A program made the translations under genes and the position numbers. From Clonostachys chloroleuca (taxonomy: Eukaryota; Ascomycota; Sordariomycetes; Hypocreales; Bionectriaceae), in assembly GCA_037952775.1 (NCBI GenBank), contig JBANAY010000003.1, positions 32,984,001 to 33,048,000 of the forward strand: 64,000 nt of DNA, written 5' to 3'. Of the stretch, positions 54,301 through 64,000 are shown in pieces. Under the pieces are notes generated by a model that saw nothing but the letters and a program-made list of their open reading frames with translations, did not search any database and was not told the DNA's origin. How positions within the stretch are numbered: the first letter of the stretch is position 1; each line of letters starts with the position of its first letter.

Positions 54301-56306
54301 TGATGCGTTGACACTTTTGTCGATCTCCCTTGCGAGAATCCAACATCGCCAGGGCCTTGAGGGAACCCATCACCCACGCCAAAACTTCCGGTTGGTATCT
54401 GACCTGGCTTCCGGGAATCGATGGCATTATAGTGAGACTCGGAAGAGGGCTTTGATCCCAATGGTCCCGTTTGTGACCAGGCTCCACCTGCCTGGGACAA
54501 TTGCGTCCGATGAACCACATCAAAGTCAAGATCCTCAGCAGGGCCAAGCCCAGAATTCATAGCCATATTTACCGTGAATTGGGTGAGGGGTTGGCTAACA
54601 GGAACAGTGTCCAGATGCCCATTGACTTGATCTGACATAGGTGGGACCTGGCAGAAGTCGAGAAAACTGTTCACGTCCACCCCGCCGTCAATCAAGGTTT
54701 TGAGAATAGTTTCCTCTACCTCTTGGATTTGGTCAGTGAGGGTGTCAAGGCGATTCTCGGCTTCATCGGTATCGACACCATCGGCATAAGCCTCTGTAAT
54801 CTCGTCGGCGAGGGTACCACGTTGCTCACTAAGCTTGCTGTATGATAGCAAAATGGTGGAAGCCTCCTTGAGAGCCTCTTTTTGCTTCAATAAACGTTCT
54901 TTCTCGGCCCTGATCTCGTTGCGCTTTTCCTTTGGGGCACGCTCCGAGACCGCTCGCATGAAACTCTGACCATTCTGCTGTACTAATTTCTCCACAGAAG
55001 TTGACTTCGCCGCCAAAGCTTGAGGGTTGCTAGCAAGATGATTGAACAATATACGCTTCTGGTCAGCTGATAAAGCAACACTCCCAACTTCTTGGATGGT
55101 AGGAGCAATACTTCCATTGCTTTTGGGTTCAGCCGAAGAAGTAGAGCTACTAGAAGCATCAGAGAAGTGCAAGCGGGGCGGATCGGCTGGGAGTTCCAAT
55201 TGGGGAAGAGCAGGTTCTCCATTTGCCCCGACTATGTTCTCCCCAAGATACTCCAATGAGTCGTCCGGGATTGGCTCTGATTTCCTGCGGGAAACAGGGC
55301 TCATGCACTCATCATCCGAGTCAGGAATGATCATTTCAAGGTCTATTTCCGGTGCCTTTGTCTGCGTAGGTTCGGCAGATGTTTTCCTCTTCTTCGATGA
55401 ACTAGGGTGGCTCAACGAAGGAGCGGGGTTTGCGGATCGATCATGTGTCGATTGTTGCGGGTTTCCCTTGATGTCGATATCATCCAGCTCAAATTCATAC
55501 AGATCCATCTCATCAAAGTCGTCTTTTAACAATTTTTGGCTACCACGGGTCCGCGATGGTGTTTCTGCAGCGACGTGTGTCTTCTTGCGACTCGTTCCAA
55601 GCAGTTCATAGACATCCGGGAAAAGTAAATCATCTGAAATACTATCATCCTTGCTTATACCGTCGCTCTTTCTCTTATTATCTGTGCGGGAGGCTGGCTT
55701 GGTCTTTGCCTCATTTGGCGGAGAACCTGAAGACGGGTCTTGGTCTCCAGTCAGATCCATGTAGTCCAAATCGTCTGAATTAATGGACGAAAATTCAAAC
55801 GCTGCCGTCGGTGATAGTGTGCGTCCAGAAATAATTGGTTTGGGGGTCGATAGGCACTCATATTTGCGACTCGGGCTCCATATTCCAGCAGGTAGCGGTT
55901 TCGTTCGGTCAGGTTGTTCGGCAATCCGGGATGTCGTGGGCGTGGGAGTAAGAAGGTGGTCCTGCCGAGATATCAGAGACGGCTTCTTCGACTTGACACT
56001 CGACGTCAGCCGCCCCATTGTCCCGTCCTCCAAGGTCTCCTTCGTAATATAATGCACCGCATCCCCCGCCCTGCTCAGAGCCCCTCCAGGTCCAGTTTGC
56101 AATTGATTTGTCGCCGTCTCAGTTTCATTGACGGAGACTCGTGTGTGCGGTTGAGAGCCATTAACTGATACTAAAGATGGATCCTGGGAGGAGCTCGAGG
56201 AAAACCCCTGGCTATCGTTGTTCGGAAGGGGCAGCGTTACAGGTCGAGAGAGGGTAGCATCACGCAACAGCCATTTGAGTTGGTCTTGGAGATTATTCCG
56301 GGTCAT
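51324..56306 (-). CDS. SGS1: RecQ DNA helicase of the BLM/Sgs1 class
   Basis: Single exon on the minus strand, 1660 aa from the first in-frame ATG at 56306; the frame continues upstream only with a TTG codon. The N-terminal start M-T-R-N-N-L-Q-D-Q-L-K-W-L-L is the conserved N-terminal motif expected to contact Top3/Rmi1 (family knowledge). A long acidic, disordered region follows to about residue 770. The helicase core has P-T-G-G-G-K-S (about 802), V-I-D-E-A-H (about 905), A-L-T-A-T-A-T and the motif VI region Q-E-T-G-R-A-G-R-D-G. Zinc-binding cysteines C-N-K-S-C-D-N-C lie near 1172 with the RQC domain after. The HRDC domain is at about 1405-1490. A C-terminal acidic stretch and an RGG tract (about 1570-1600) close the protein. 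It unwinds DNA 3' to 5' and dissolves double Holliday junctions with Top3-Rmi1. Neurospora QDE-3 and Aspergillus MusN are likely orthologues. Confidence 0.94.
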   Translation of the reverse strand: MTRNNLQDQLKWLLRDATLSRPVTLPLPNNDSQGFSSSSSQDPSLVSVNGSQPHTRVSVNETETATNQLQTGPGGALSRAGDAVHYITKETLEDGTMGRLTSSVKSKKPSLISRQDHLLTPTPTTSRIAEQPDRTKPLPAGIWSPSRKYECLSTPKPIISGRTLSPTAAFEFSSINSDDLDYMDLTGDQDPSSGSPPNEAKTKPASRTDNKRKSDGISKDDSISDDLLFPDVYELLGTSRKKTHVAAETPSRTRGSQKLLKDDFDEMDLYEFELDDIDIKGNPQQSTHDRSANPAPSLSHPSSSKKRKTSAEPTQTKAPEIDLEMIIPDSDDECMSPVSRRKSEPIPDDSLEYLGENIVGANGEPALPQLELPADPPRLHFSDASSSSTSSAEPKSNGSIAPTIQEVGSVALSADQKRILFNHLASNPQALAAKSTSVEKLVQQNGQSFMRAVSERAPKEKRNEIRAEKERLLKQKEALKEASTILLSYSKLSEQRGTLADEITEAYADGVDTDEAENRLDTLTDQIQEVEETILKTLIDGGVDVNSFLDFCQVPPMSDQVNGHLDTVPVSQPLTQFTVNMAMNSGLGPAEDLDFDVVHRTQLSQAGGAWSQTGPLGSKPSSESHYNAIDSRKPGQIPTGSFGVGDGFPQGPGDVGFSQGRSTKVSTHQMNSRSTQMGRIPPSEGDEFGDFSDDAEILALAQDYESRKSTEIQLPPARRVLSDTSGNAVPTTRSKKSTIKPVKSALPALSIPPELMKHPWSSDVQKMLKDRFRMKGFRQNQLEAINATLAGDDAFVLMPTGGGKSLCYQLPAVIKSGKTRGVTIVISPLLSLMQDQVDHMKALGIQAVAFNSECSAQYKRQIMGAFNERTPEHFVELLYVTPEMVSKSPQFSDALETLYRKQKFARLVIDEAHCVSQWGHDFRPDYKNIGQLRRRFPNVPVMALTATATQNVIVDIKHNLGLRHCQVFSQSFNRPNLTYEVRPKTGNAAATDAIGELILRDYRNVSGIVYTISRKQAEEVAHKLSSEHGIAADYYHAGIEPKEKAEVQTAWQKGEIKVVVATIAFGMGIDKPDVRFVVHHGLPKSLEGYYQETGRAGRDGKPSDCILFYGKGDIRVLKKLISDGEGGVEQKERQMSMLNRVTAFCDNQADCRRTEVLRYFGEDFTPEQCNKSCDNCKAALVFEQKDFSECAVAAINVVQVQRRLTPNQCADILLGKAYPSNEERKSGEWHGVAKGMKKHEVVRVIDKLSAEKAFSESNQVSRYGIAIQYLRIGPTARAFLDGQRRLMLSIQVSNPTRAVKKKATKKAANNEPESQPILSTYVSSPIGRRRPRGRIVDSDDEVELNQAASRYANDGFVVSDDDIEADEEEAFAPLPTHRPARPPQPARPRVVTPRRKAGPPIPIDTPAEDIDEVHHDLIGSFVQEAQSLEERIRNKKELRRPLFSQREFMAMATHWTTSIEKMGRITGIDLAKVSEYGPNILKILARYHVMYREITGATGGASSSSAREDQDIVDLVSSESEQDDGDGEDEEEEEEEEEEEDSHYFANSARPEVQAFNERLQALPLTGQSSSSRGSRGGTRGGARGGRGGRGGSSGGKSWSKKGPRRGSQGSRRRGASTGARKASASASSGPAGASAPSGASKPDRKIVKRSGGGIGLMPI

Positions 56307-57520
56307 GAAGTCGGCTCGACGATGCCGGCTAATCCCACAAGTAAGCTGGCGACATTTGAAGCTGTTGATAATATCGTTGATGCCGTTTGAACCAAGTTGG
56401 AGCAATTATTAGGTAGCGTTTGTCACTATCGTCAACGGTAGATGTGCACGTTAATGGCAACGCGGCACCCGCGTAACCGCGTTTCTTAGTCATCAAGAAA
56501 ATGCGGTCTCACGTGACTTTGCCACTGATGAATTCCAAAATATCATTCCCATGATAAGATCATAATTCAGAGCAGTAGGACAACAAATAACTGGCAAATC
56601 CATGTTCCGACATTCACAGAGCCATCTTGTCCCTTCCCATGTGTGGTTGCATGGCTTACTCATTTCGCTGCTAGGATGGCTGTCGAGCGACCGACGATGC
56701 TGGGCCGTTCGGCGGATGCGGCATCTGTCTTTCGGCAACGACGGCCAGCCAGCGTTCGGTCCAACTTAAATTGGGGCGGTGCCACTCTGGAAGCATCTGT
56801 CACGGGAATCGGTGGCTTTGGGACGGAACCTGTTGAAGAGCTTCAGCCCGCCCGGAAAGTATTCGCAGCCAACTGTCTGATTGGCTGGAAGTGGTCGCCG
56901 ATAAGCCCCACAACGCGGCCTCTCGGCGGCTCACTTCTTCCTTCCAGACTCCGACTTAGGAGGGTGACATAAAACCTCAGACACCAAAATGCCGCTTTGA
57001 ATCTAATATGTAATTACAGACGTGAGATTTCATGACGATGATAATTAAAATACTTAACAGGTAATCACTAAGTTTCATGTTTGCTTCGCAATGCTTGTTT
57101 CGTTTGGCTTAATTTGCCAATTTCTTGGAGTTATGTTGGAATACAACGCCGACCTCAGCGGTGCATCGTTGTTTTTGTCACCTAATTGCCACCTACCCTT
57201 TAGTCTGGCCTCGTCGGCTAGCGAGACCAGTCCATGACACTTGACTCCGAACATAGAGGCGCGTCCATTCTGGGTACTTAAGAGTATACGATGACACCCT
57301 TTGGCTTCCTGTGAAAACCACCCGAGGGCCTTACGGATATCGGGCCGTGTAAAAAAATGGTCGCGCTCATAGATAAATATCAGCACAATTACAGATTTAT
57401 CGCCACACTCTTTTTTTTTTCTTCTTCTTAATGAACATCAGAAGTTATGAATTGACACAGTACTGAAACTACTACCGTGCAATATATTCTTACACTTATC
57501 ATCCTTCAAGTGACGCCACA
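56307..57520. other. Divergent promoter region between RecQ and the DUF1275 gene
   Basis: No convincing gene. The frame 56643-56972 is short and lacks a recognisable domain, and 57075-57386 on the other strand likewise. A T-rich stretch near 57408-57430 precedes the DUF1275 start. Confidence 0.45.
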
Positions 57521-58383
57521 ATGAAGACCAGCACGAGTGATGATCAACACCAGAAGGAGGCTCCTTCCCCCTCTCCGAAACAACACGCAGTCGTCAAGCA
57601 CCTTACGCAAAATATTCAACCAAACATCTCCTCCGAGTTACAACTTCTACTATTGACTTTCTCTACGGGAATTCAAGGTGAGTCCCTGAGTGGCCTTAAC
57701 CTCATCTGTGGAGGAGTGCGTAGTGACTAACATCGATCTTGGCATCAGACGCAACCACGGTCCCCGACTACCACTGCTTCTCCTCCAATCAAACCGGAAA
57801 CACGATATTCTTATGTCTGGGGCTCGTCCTGCCACACCTAAACGGAGACGTATTCGTCACCGCAAACATAGGTATTTCCCTGGGCCTCTTTCTCGGAGCT
57901 GGCTGGGTCACTGGGCAGCTCAGTCACATCATTGGTCCCAGAAAGCGATGGTGGCTGTTCCTCTGCAACTTCATCCAAACATGCTTGGTATTCGCCGCAG
58001 CCGCAGTTCAGTACATCCACGGAACCGAAATCCAGGGACCCCAAGCGCTCTCGGTGATCGGATTGCTAGCACTGGCGGCAGGAAGCCAGGTAGTCCAGTC
58101 CCGCAGCCTGGCCATGACCGAGATCAGCACCGCCATGGCGACGGCAGCGTGGGTGGATTTACTCATCGATTCCAAAATCCTTGCTTACCACAACCGACCG
58201 AGGAGTCGGCGAGTGGCCTTCCTCCTCGCTCTCGTCCTCGGTGGGTTTGTGGGCGCCTTCATTTATCGTGAAGTTGGATCAGGGACGGCGCTTGCTGTCT
58301 CTGGGGCAGGAAAATTCATCGCCACGGTGATGTATCTGTTTGCGACGGCTGAGAAAGACTGCGATGAGGATTCCGTTGTATAA
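57521..58383 (+). CDS. DUF1275 (YoaK-like) integral membrane protein
   Basis: Exons 57521..57677 and 57749..58383, joined in phase 1 over a 71-nt intron (GTGAGT to CAG), give 263 aa. The cytosolic N-terminus of about 40 residues is Lys/Ser/Gln-rich. F-S-T-G-I-Q-D-A-T-T-V-P-D-Y is the start of the DUF1275 domain. It is followed by the family's S-N-Q-T-G-N motif and about six hydrophobic segments, including V-F-V-T-A-N-I-G-I-S-L-G-L-F-L, W-W-L-F-L-C-N-F-I-Q and A-L-S-V-I-G-L-L-A-L-A-A-G. A-M-T-E-I-S-T-A-M-A-T is a conserved loop. The family is widespread in bacteria and fungi and of unknown function; a transporter role is only guessed. The length is usual for the family. It faces the RecQ gene in a divergent pair. 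Confidence 0.9.
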
Positions 58384-59493
58384 TGTGGATGATGTGGCTA
58401 GTGAGGGAGGAGATAAAAGAAGGCCCTGCCACTTTTGCTATGGGGGGTGAAGGGACAATCGGGATGATGCATGTGGCTTGACATTTTGGCGCAACTTATT
58501 ACAGTGGACTTTTAGCGATAACGACCTCCATAGAATAGACGCATTAAAACGGCGGCGCTAGAGCCACCACCATAATAGAACCAAAGATCAATCTTATCAA
58601 CGCCCCAGCCTGTCAAAAGTAATGGATGCGCCGAAGCCTAGGCAGCATTCAGCCGAAGCCACCTCGCGCGTATAGGGTGACTGTCTGGAGTCGATCGTAA
58701 TGCACTCCGGTCTGTGAAAAACCGGTGGGATAGTCGGCGCGTGTAGTCACGGCTGCCATGCAGCGATTCATAGACGGGTGTGGTGTGGTGGGAGGATCAT
58801 GATGTCTGCAGGCAGAAGCGAGGCTCTCCCACTGTCTGACCGCTCTTCAGGGTTCGCTGCAGCACAGCTCAGGCTTGGCATCTGCTGGCCTAGGCAGCCG
58901 GACCGCTGAAAGGGGCATAGGCCAGGCACCAGTGACCCCCCGCCCTCCAAATTCAGCGTGCAGATGCCCCGCGGCTACAGGGGGAGGGCCATATGCTCGG
59001 AACAGCCAGTCAATTGCACGAGTTTCCTGATCCGCTCCGCTGCCAGCTTCAGCTCATCAAACCATCGCGCAGGTGGCTTGATGCTAAGCGGTGCTTGTGT
59101 GTGCATGCAATGGGGAGGACCCGGTTTAGCCAGGCAGCGGATTGGACAATGCGTGCAATTCACGAGAAGGCGATGCTTGTCGGTTGGTGTCAACTGCATC
59201 AACCGACGGCAGCTGAGGGATGTCTTCAGCTTGCTATATATAAACCGACGGCCTCCGCGTGTTCCTCAACTCTTGCGGGCTGTTGTGATTGTCTTCACTG
59301 CACTCAACACTTTATCTTTCTTCCTTTCGCCTATCCTGCCTTTGCGTTCTTGTGCCCTTTAAGTTGTTGCTCTCCCTCACATCGAGGATATCCGCCTACC
59401 TACTCAACACCGTGTCGGTATATACCAAATATATCGAATACCTAGTACTAGCCTATCCTTCAACGGCTTGGTAGGATCTAGCTACTGTAAATC
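58384..59493. other. Upstream region of the ankyrin gene
   Basis: Noncoding by inspection. It ends in a typical promoter: TATATATAAA at 59235-59244, then a CT-rich leader, with the ATG about 250 bases downstream. Frames at 58958-59362 and 58993-59445 overlap this leader and are rejected. Confidence 0.5.
59235..59244 (+). promoter_or_regulatory. TATA box of the ankyrin gene
   Basis: TATATATAAA followed by pyrimidine-rich sequence and the ATG at 59494. Spacing suits a leader of about 220 bases. Confidence 0.5.
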
Positions 59494-62400
59494 ATGTCAG
59501 CCACAGGTCTCCCGGAGCTGCCAGCTCCTCACTCAGAACTGGCCAAATATATCTCGGAGCACCCCGACGAGCCCATTGTTGAGATTCTGAAGCCTTATCG
59601 CGAATATGAGGCTCAGCTGCGTACTGTCTACGCTCAAGATCGTCAGAACCCGATCCTAGAAAACCCTCAACTCAACGTCCTCCCTCTGTTTACCGAGGAC
59701 ACAAAGCTCATCACCACTCGTGCTCGAGACTTGGCTAAAGAGTCCGAGGATGAGAAATCAAAGTATATCATGCCCTTGCCAGATAACAAGCGTCGCCCCC
59801 ATGGCTCTCCTGCTACCGTCGCTAGCCACTCCGAATTCCAGAAGAACTTCAATCTCTTCTCGGAGTCTTCGCTGGCTGACCTCAACTGGGACAATGTAGT
59901 GGCTGCCGGCTCATCCGTGGTCAACTGTCTGTTGCCTGTGCCGAAGGAGTTCAATACCACGAAGCGCAAGCTTCGTGAGTATTATCATGAGAAATTCTGC
60001 CCTGCCTCAGATGTAGATCTCTTCCTTTACGGTTTGACTCATGAGCAGGCCATAGAGAAGATCAAGGAGATTGAGCAGGCTATTCGAGACGCAATTCTCC
60101 ACGAGGTTACGGTGGTGAGAACCAAGTATGCCATCACTATTGCCAGTCGCTATCCAGTGCGACATGTACAGGTATGCACCCCTGAAACTTCACGAGTAAT
60201 CCATCAAGGGTCATGATCACTAACTGGTGATGCCAGATTGTTCTGAGAGTGTACAAGTCCGTCAGTGAAATCCTAACGGGTTTCGACATTGACGCTGCTG
60301 GGGGTGCCTATAACGGGAAGCAGGTCTATGTCACTCCCCGGGCATTGGGTAGTTTCATCACCCAGATCAACCACGTTGACCTCTCAAGACGCAGCCCGTC
60401 GTATGAGAGTCGGCTTTCAAAGTACTCGCATCGCAACTTCGAGGTGTACTGGCCAGAGCTGGATCGGTCGCGAATCGACCCCACGATCTTCGAAAGAAGC
60501 TTCAGCCGAACCTTGGGTCTTGCTCGCCTCCTCATTCTTGAGAGGCTCCCAACCACCTCCGCCCGTGAGGCATACCTCAACAAGAGGCGCGAGGAGCGTG
60601 GGAGACCTACAGTGTACCGGAGCTACTATAATCTCGGTGGCAACATAAAGGACCACCACGAAGACGAGATTGCAGACTGGCTGTCCGAGGAGGTCGTGAG
60701 CAACTACCACACCTTCACAGTACCATATGGCCAGAAATTCCAAGCCAAGAGCATCGAAAAGCTCTGCTATACCCGTGATCTTCTACTCAATGCTGAATGG
60801 AACCAGTCGGAAGACCGCAAGGTATATCTTCATCGCCACCCAGCCTTTTTCGGACGTGTTCAAGACGTTATTGAAGACTGCTGCGGGACTTGCCCTCAGG
60901 CAAAGACTCCAGATGAGATCGAGGTCGCTGAGAAGGAGGCTGAGATTTACATCTCTGGAAAGGTCTCGTTTCTCATTGATGATCCTGGAAGGCAGCAGAT
61001 TGGCTCGTTCAATCCCCTGACCGAACAGGATTGGACTGACATGGCATACGTGGGCAACACTGCACGACTCTGCCAATCGATTGTAGATGGTGATGTGGAC
61101 GATGTCCTTAACTGGCTTTCCCAGCCAGAGGCCGATGTGAACAAGCGTGATTATACTGGTCGTTCTGCTCTTCATTTGGCCGTCATGGCCTCCACCCCTG
61201 ATGTCGTTCGCTGCCTGGTCGACCATGGCGCACGATTGACGGCTCGTCTTGCTGATGGCCGAACAGCTCTGCACCTGGCTGCCTCCCGGGGCCACACTGA
61301 AATCATCAAAATCTTGATGGAGAAGAGCATTGAAAATGAAGAAGCCGAAGAGGAGCGCCGCGACAGAAAGCGTCTCGCAGCAAAGGGCAACGCCGATGAG
61401 AAAGCGGGTGCGGAGAAGACTGAAGAGGCTAGTGACGAGAAAGAAGGGGAAGAGGAGGAAGCTGATGACGACTCGGACGGGGAGCTCATTGAAAACGAGC
61501 AAACCAACACCGACGCGCACTCGATTGTGACGGGCTCATTTGTCAACATCAAGGATGGCAAGGACGCTACCGACTTGGATGATCTTGATGTTCCAGATGA
61601 TGAGCCAGACTATTACCAGATCGACGTTCTCGCGTGGGATGTGCGATGCTCCCCCTTCACCTCGCCATCGCTGGCGGTCACGAGGATGCTGTACGTCTCC
61701 TTTGCGATTATGGAGCCGATTCGATTCTCCCCGTCAAGTTCTTGTCCAGCAACGACACTGATACAGGGGCAATTCTCACTCTCACTCTAGCATTGACACT
61801 ACCTCTCGAGCAAGCAAAGTCAATGGCCAAGTTGCTGTTGAGCCTCGGAGCAGTGTCGTCACAGGCTGAGACGAACGGAACCACTGCTTTCCACCGATTC
61901 GTCCAGAGCGGTAGGAGCGAACTGGTCGATTCTCTCCTCGAGAATGACCAGGTGGGCGTGAAGACGGCTATCAACCATCTTGTGTTCGCAGGATACTACT
62001 GGGATGCCAGCGCGATCTCTCCCCTCCACACCGCCATCGAGCAAGGAGACTCAATCTTGATCCTGAAGATGCTCAACGCCGGCGCAGAATCGAACATTGA
62101 CTATGAGTCATGGCTCAAGGCAGCCAAGGTATCTCCAACACAATCGAACAGATTGAGCAACCTGGAGCAGAACAAGCAGATGTACAACCGGATGGCCCAG
62201 CCTATCATCACTGCTGTGCAGAACGCCAATCCCGAGGTGGCGGTTGAGCTCCTTGAAGCTGGTGCTGATTTCAATGCTCTAACTCCTGCAACCTACAACC
62301 TCATGCAGCATCAGTATTACCGCAACAATAACAAGGGCACTGCAGTCTTGGATCTGGTGCGCAGATCCTTGAAGACACTGCAGAAGGAACGCACCAAGAC

Positions 62401-64000
62401 TGGCATTGAGAAGCCCAAGTTGCAGCCCGGAGTCGACAGTTATCTTGATAGTCTCAAACCCGGGACATATCAGCACCATGTCGTATCCAAGCACATTCAG
62501 AATCTAAAGGAGAACCATGACAGGCAAATAGAGAATTACGAAGCTCAGCTAGAGAAACTAAACGCAGCAGAAGGAAGAGATGAGAAGGAACAGTTCCTCG
62601 ATGAAATGATTGCTGGATACAAGAAGCTGGAGGAAGCTCTTATTGCAAAGGGAGCAAAGACATTTGAACAGCTACATCCCGACATCAAGACCGGCATAAC
62701 GCTCAACTCTTCGGCTGTTTCCAACCAGGAGCCAATCAAGCCCTACACATACACCTTCAATTTCCGAGACACTGACGGTATCACAGAGGTGCGCAAGGAA
62801 GGCTATCTCAGGCTGTAAGTATCATCTATGGCATTCAGTTGTACTCATTTAGATTGCTTTGACCCACTAACACATGAAATAGTTTGGAAGCGGCCTGGAG
62901 TGGCGACATCGAGACAATCAAGTCTTTGACCTTGCAAGCATGGGGAGAAGACCAGGAACAGCCTCCGTTGAAAATCGCTATTTCCGATGACAACAACAAT
63001 AGTCCATTCGGTCTGGCCTTTTTCAGGGGCCACTATGAGGTCGCTGAAGCCATCCTAGAGATTGTCAAGGCTCAGTGGTCGCCCCCTGAGAAGGACAAGG
63101 TGCGGTACAAGCTGAACACGGAAAACGAGGACGAGGAAAGCTACAGGATTCGTGCGCGGAATCTGATTCCGAAAATGAAGATCCCCAGATCGTGAGCGAG
63201 AAGATCAACCAGAAGTTCACCATCGATGACATCGGCCACGTGTCCATGAAGGTGAACTCCAATGTCAGGCCTCTGACAGTTCTACTTCAGTGGGTCGGCG
63301 TATGCAGGAGCACCCCTCTTCAGCAATGCTTTGAGAAGGATAACATGTCTGGCCTCAAGCTTCTCCTCGATTGGGCCCAGCGTTGGGCGGCTCACAAGTT
63401 CGAGGACTCAGACACCAATACAGAGGAGCCTTCCGGCGCCTTCGTCTTCCCCCAGAGCGAGCTTCAATGGGCTATTGAGCACGGAAAGACAGAAATGCTC
63501 GGCCTCGTCATCAAACGCACGGGCGCAGGAATTCCGCTTGACCACCTCGTGAAGAAGAGTGGTGTAGAACTACAGGAGAAGCCAAGGTTCTACCAGGGTC
63601 TGACTGTCTACGGAAAGAAGAGGTATGTCTTGTTTCTTTCCCCTTTGAACACTTTGTTTCGCCCAGATTATCAAAATTCAAGCAGATACTAACATATCAA
63701 TACAGAAAGGATTGGGCCACGGCTGGTAGAAACAGTGTCGTCAGAACGAGTGGCATGAAAACACCGCCTCTTCTGCATGCAGCCCTCGGCGGCAGTATCG
63801 AAAGTGTCGAGTTCTTCCTCAGCGACGCCCCTCACCGACTGTATGCCGAGTTTGGGAAATCCAAAGCTGCAAAGAGTGACTCCCGTCTCACCCACCTCAA
63901 GGACAGCCCTGGTGGGTTTGACAGGGCCATCTCGAAATGGCTCGGAGCCGACGGTGAGACTCCATCCTCCTTATACATCCGTGATATATGCAGTAAAGCT
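59494..64000 (+). CDS. Large ankyrin-repeat protein with nucleotidyltransferase-like N-terminus (5' part, frame-broken)
   Basis: Visible exons are 59494..60171, 60237..62814, 62883..63622 and 63706..63953; a GTGAGA donor at 63954 starts an intron that leaves the window. At least 1415 aa are coded. Residues 138-141 (A-G-S-S) and 172-180 (S-D-V-D-L-F-L-Y-G), with F-D-I-D at 242-245, have the G-S ... D-x-D pattern of the polymerase-beta nucleotidyltransferase fold. R-S-P-S-Y-E-S-R-L-S-K-Y follows. Ankyrin repeats include G-R-S-A-L-H-L-A-V and G-R-T-A-L-H-L-A-A (near 530-590), then an acidic linker, then S-P-L-H-L-A-I-A-G-G-H and later repeats to A-L-G-G-S-I-E-S-V-E-F-F. Two frame breaks occur: a C5 run at 61651-61655, and a shift near 63130-63147 that a 47-nt intron (63100-63146) might also explain. 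Function unknown; catalytic activity is inferred from motifs only. Confidence 0.85.

Noticed and set aside
56307..56405. In-frame extension upstream of the RecQ ATG
   Set aside because: It begins with TTG; the conserved N-terminal motif starts exactly at the ATG 56306.
56643..56972. 109-codon frame between RecQ and the DUF1275 gene
   Set aside because: No domain, low-complexity Arg/Pro content and promoter position.

Overview
The window looks like nuclear DNA of a filamentous ascomycete, most likely a Sordariomycete and possibly Hypocreales (inference). Genes are 0.5 to 8 kb with small introns, mostly 50-100 nt. Donors are GTGAGT/GTATGT-like and branch sites CTAAC-like. Housekeeping proteins match ascomycete families end to end. 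Intergenic stretches reach about 4 kb. I see no mobile element, CRISPR array, rRNA or convincing tRNA.

Layout left to right: a gene-free left arm; POL5 (+); PRE10, 20S proteasome alpha7 (-); an unknown 270-aa protein (+); RNA1, RanGAP (-), divergent from CYT1, cytochrome c1 (+); an unknown Cys-rich zinc-binding-like protein (+); RPT1, 19S ATPase (-), divergent from CCT4, chaperonin (+); a small coiled-coil protein (+); COX17 (-); a 4.2-kb gene-free stretch; a PHO80/PCL-type cyclin (+); PDX3 (-); the 7.7-kb URA2 pyrimidine gene (-); a 3.1-kb gap; a long HSP20 (+); an unknown 521-aa protein (-); a 4.3-kb gap; KAR9 (+); a BLM/Sgs1-type RecQ helicase (-); a DUF1275 membrane protein (+); and the 5' part of a large ankyrin protein (+) that runs off the right edge.

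Themes: proteostasis is well represented (PRE10, RPT1, CCT4, HSP20), with RPT1 and CCT4 sharing a head-to-head promoter. Two mitochondrial respiratory genes (CYT1, COX17) lie within 9 kb. PRE10 and RPT1 both have a first coding exon that is only the ATG.

The most important technical observation is a set of reading-frame breaks in otherwise intact, conserved genes: URA2, HSP20, the ankyrin gene (twice) and the cyclin. Each needs one extra base to stay in frame, and three coincide with a run of exactly five C on the coding strand. For URA2 and the first ankyrin break, no intron can explain the shift. I read these as single-base assembly deletions rather than pseudogenes.

I found no clear new multi-gene system. 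The most interesting single proteins are the ankyrin protein with a nucleotidyltransferase-like N-terminus and the HSP20 with a long His/Trp/Gly, RGG and poly-Pro extension.
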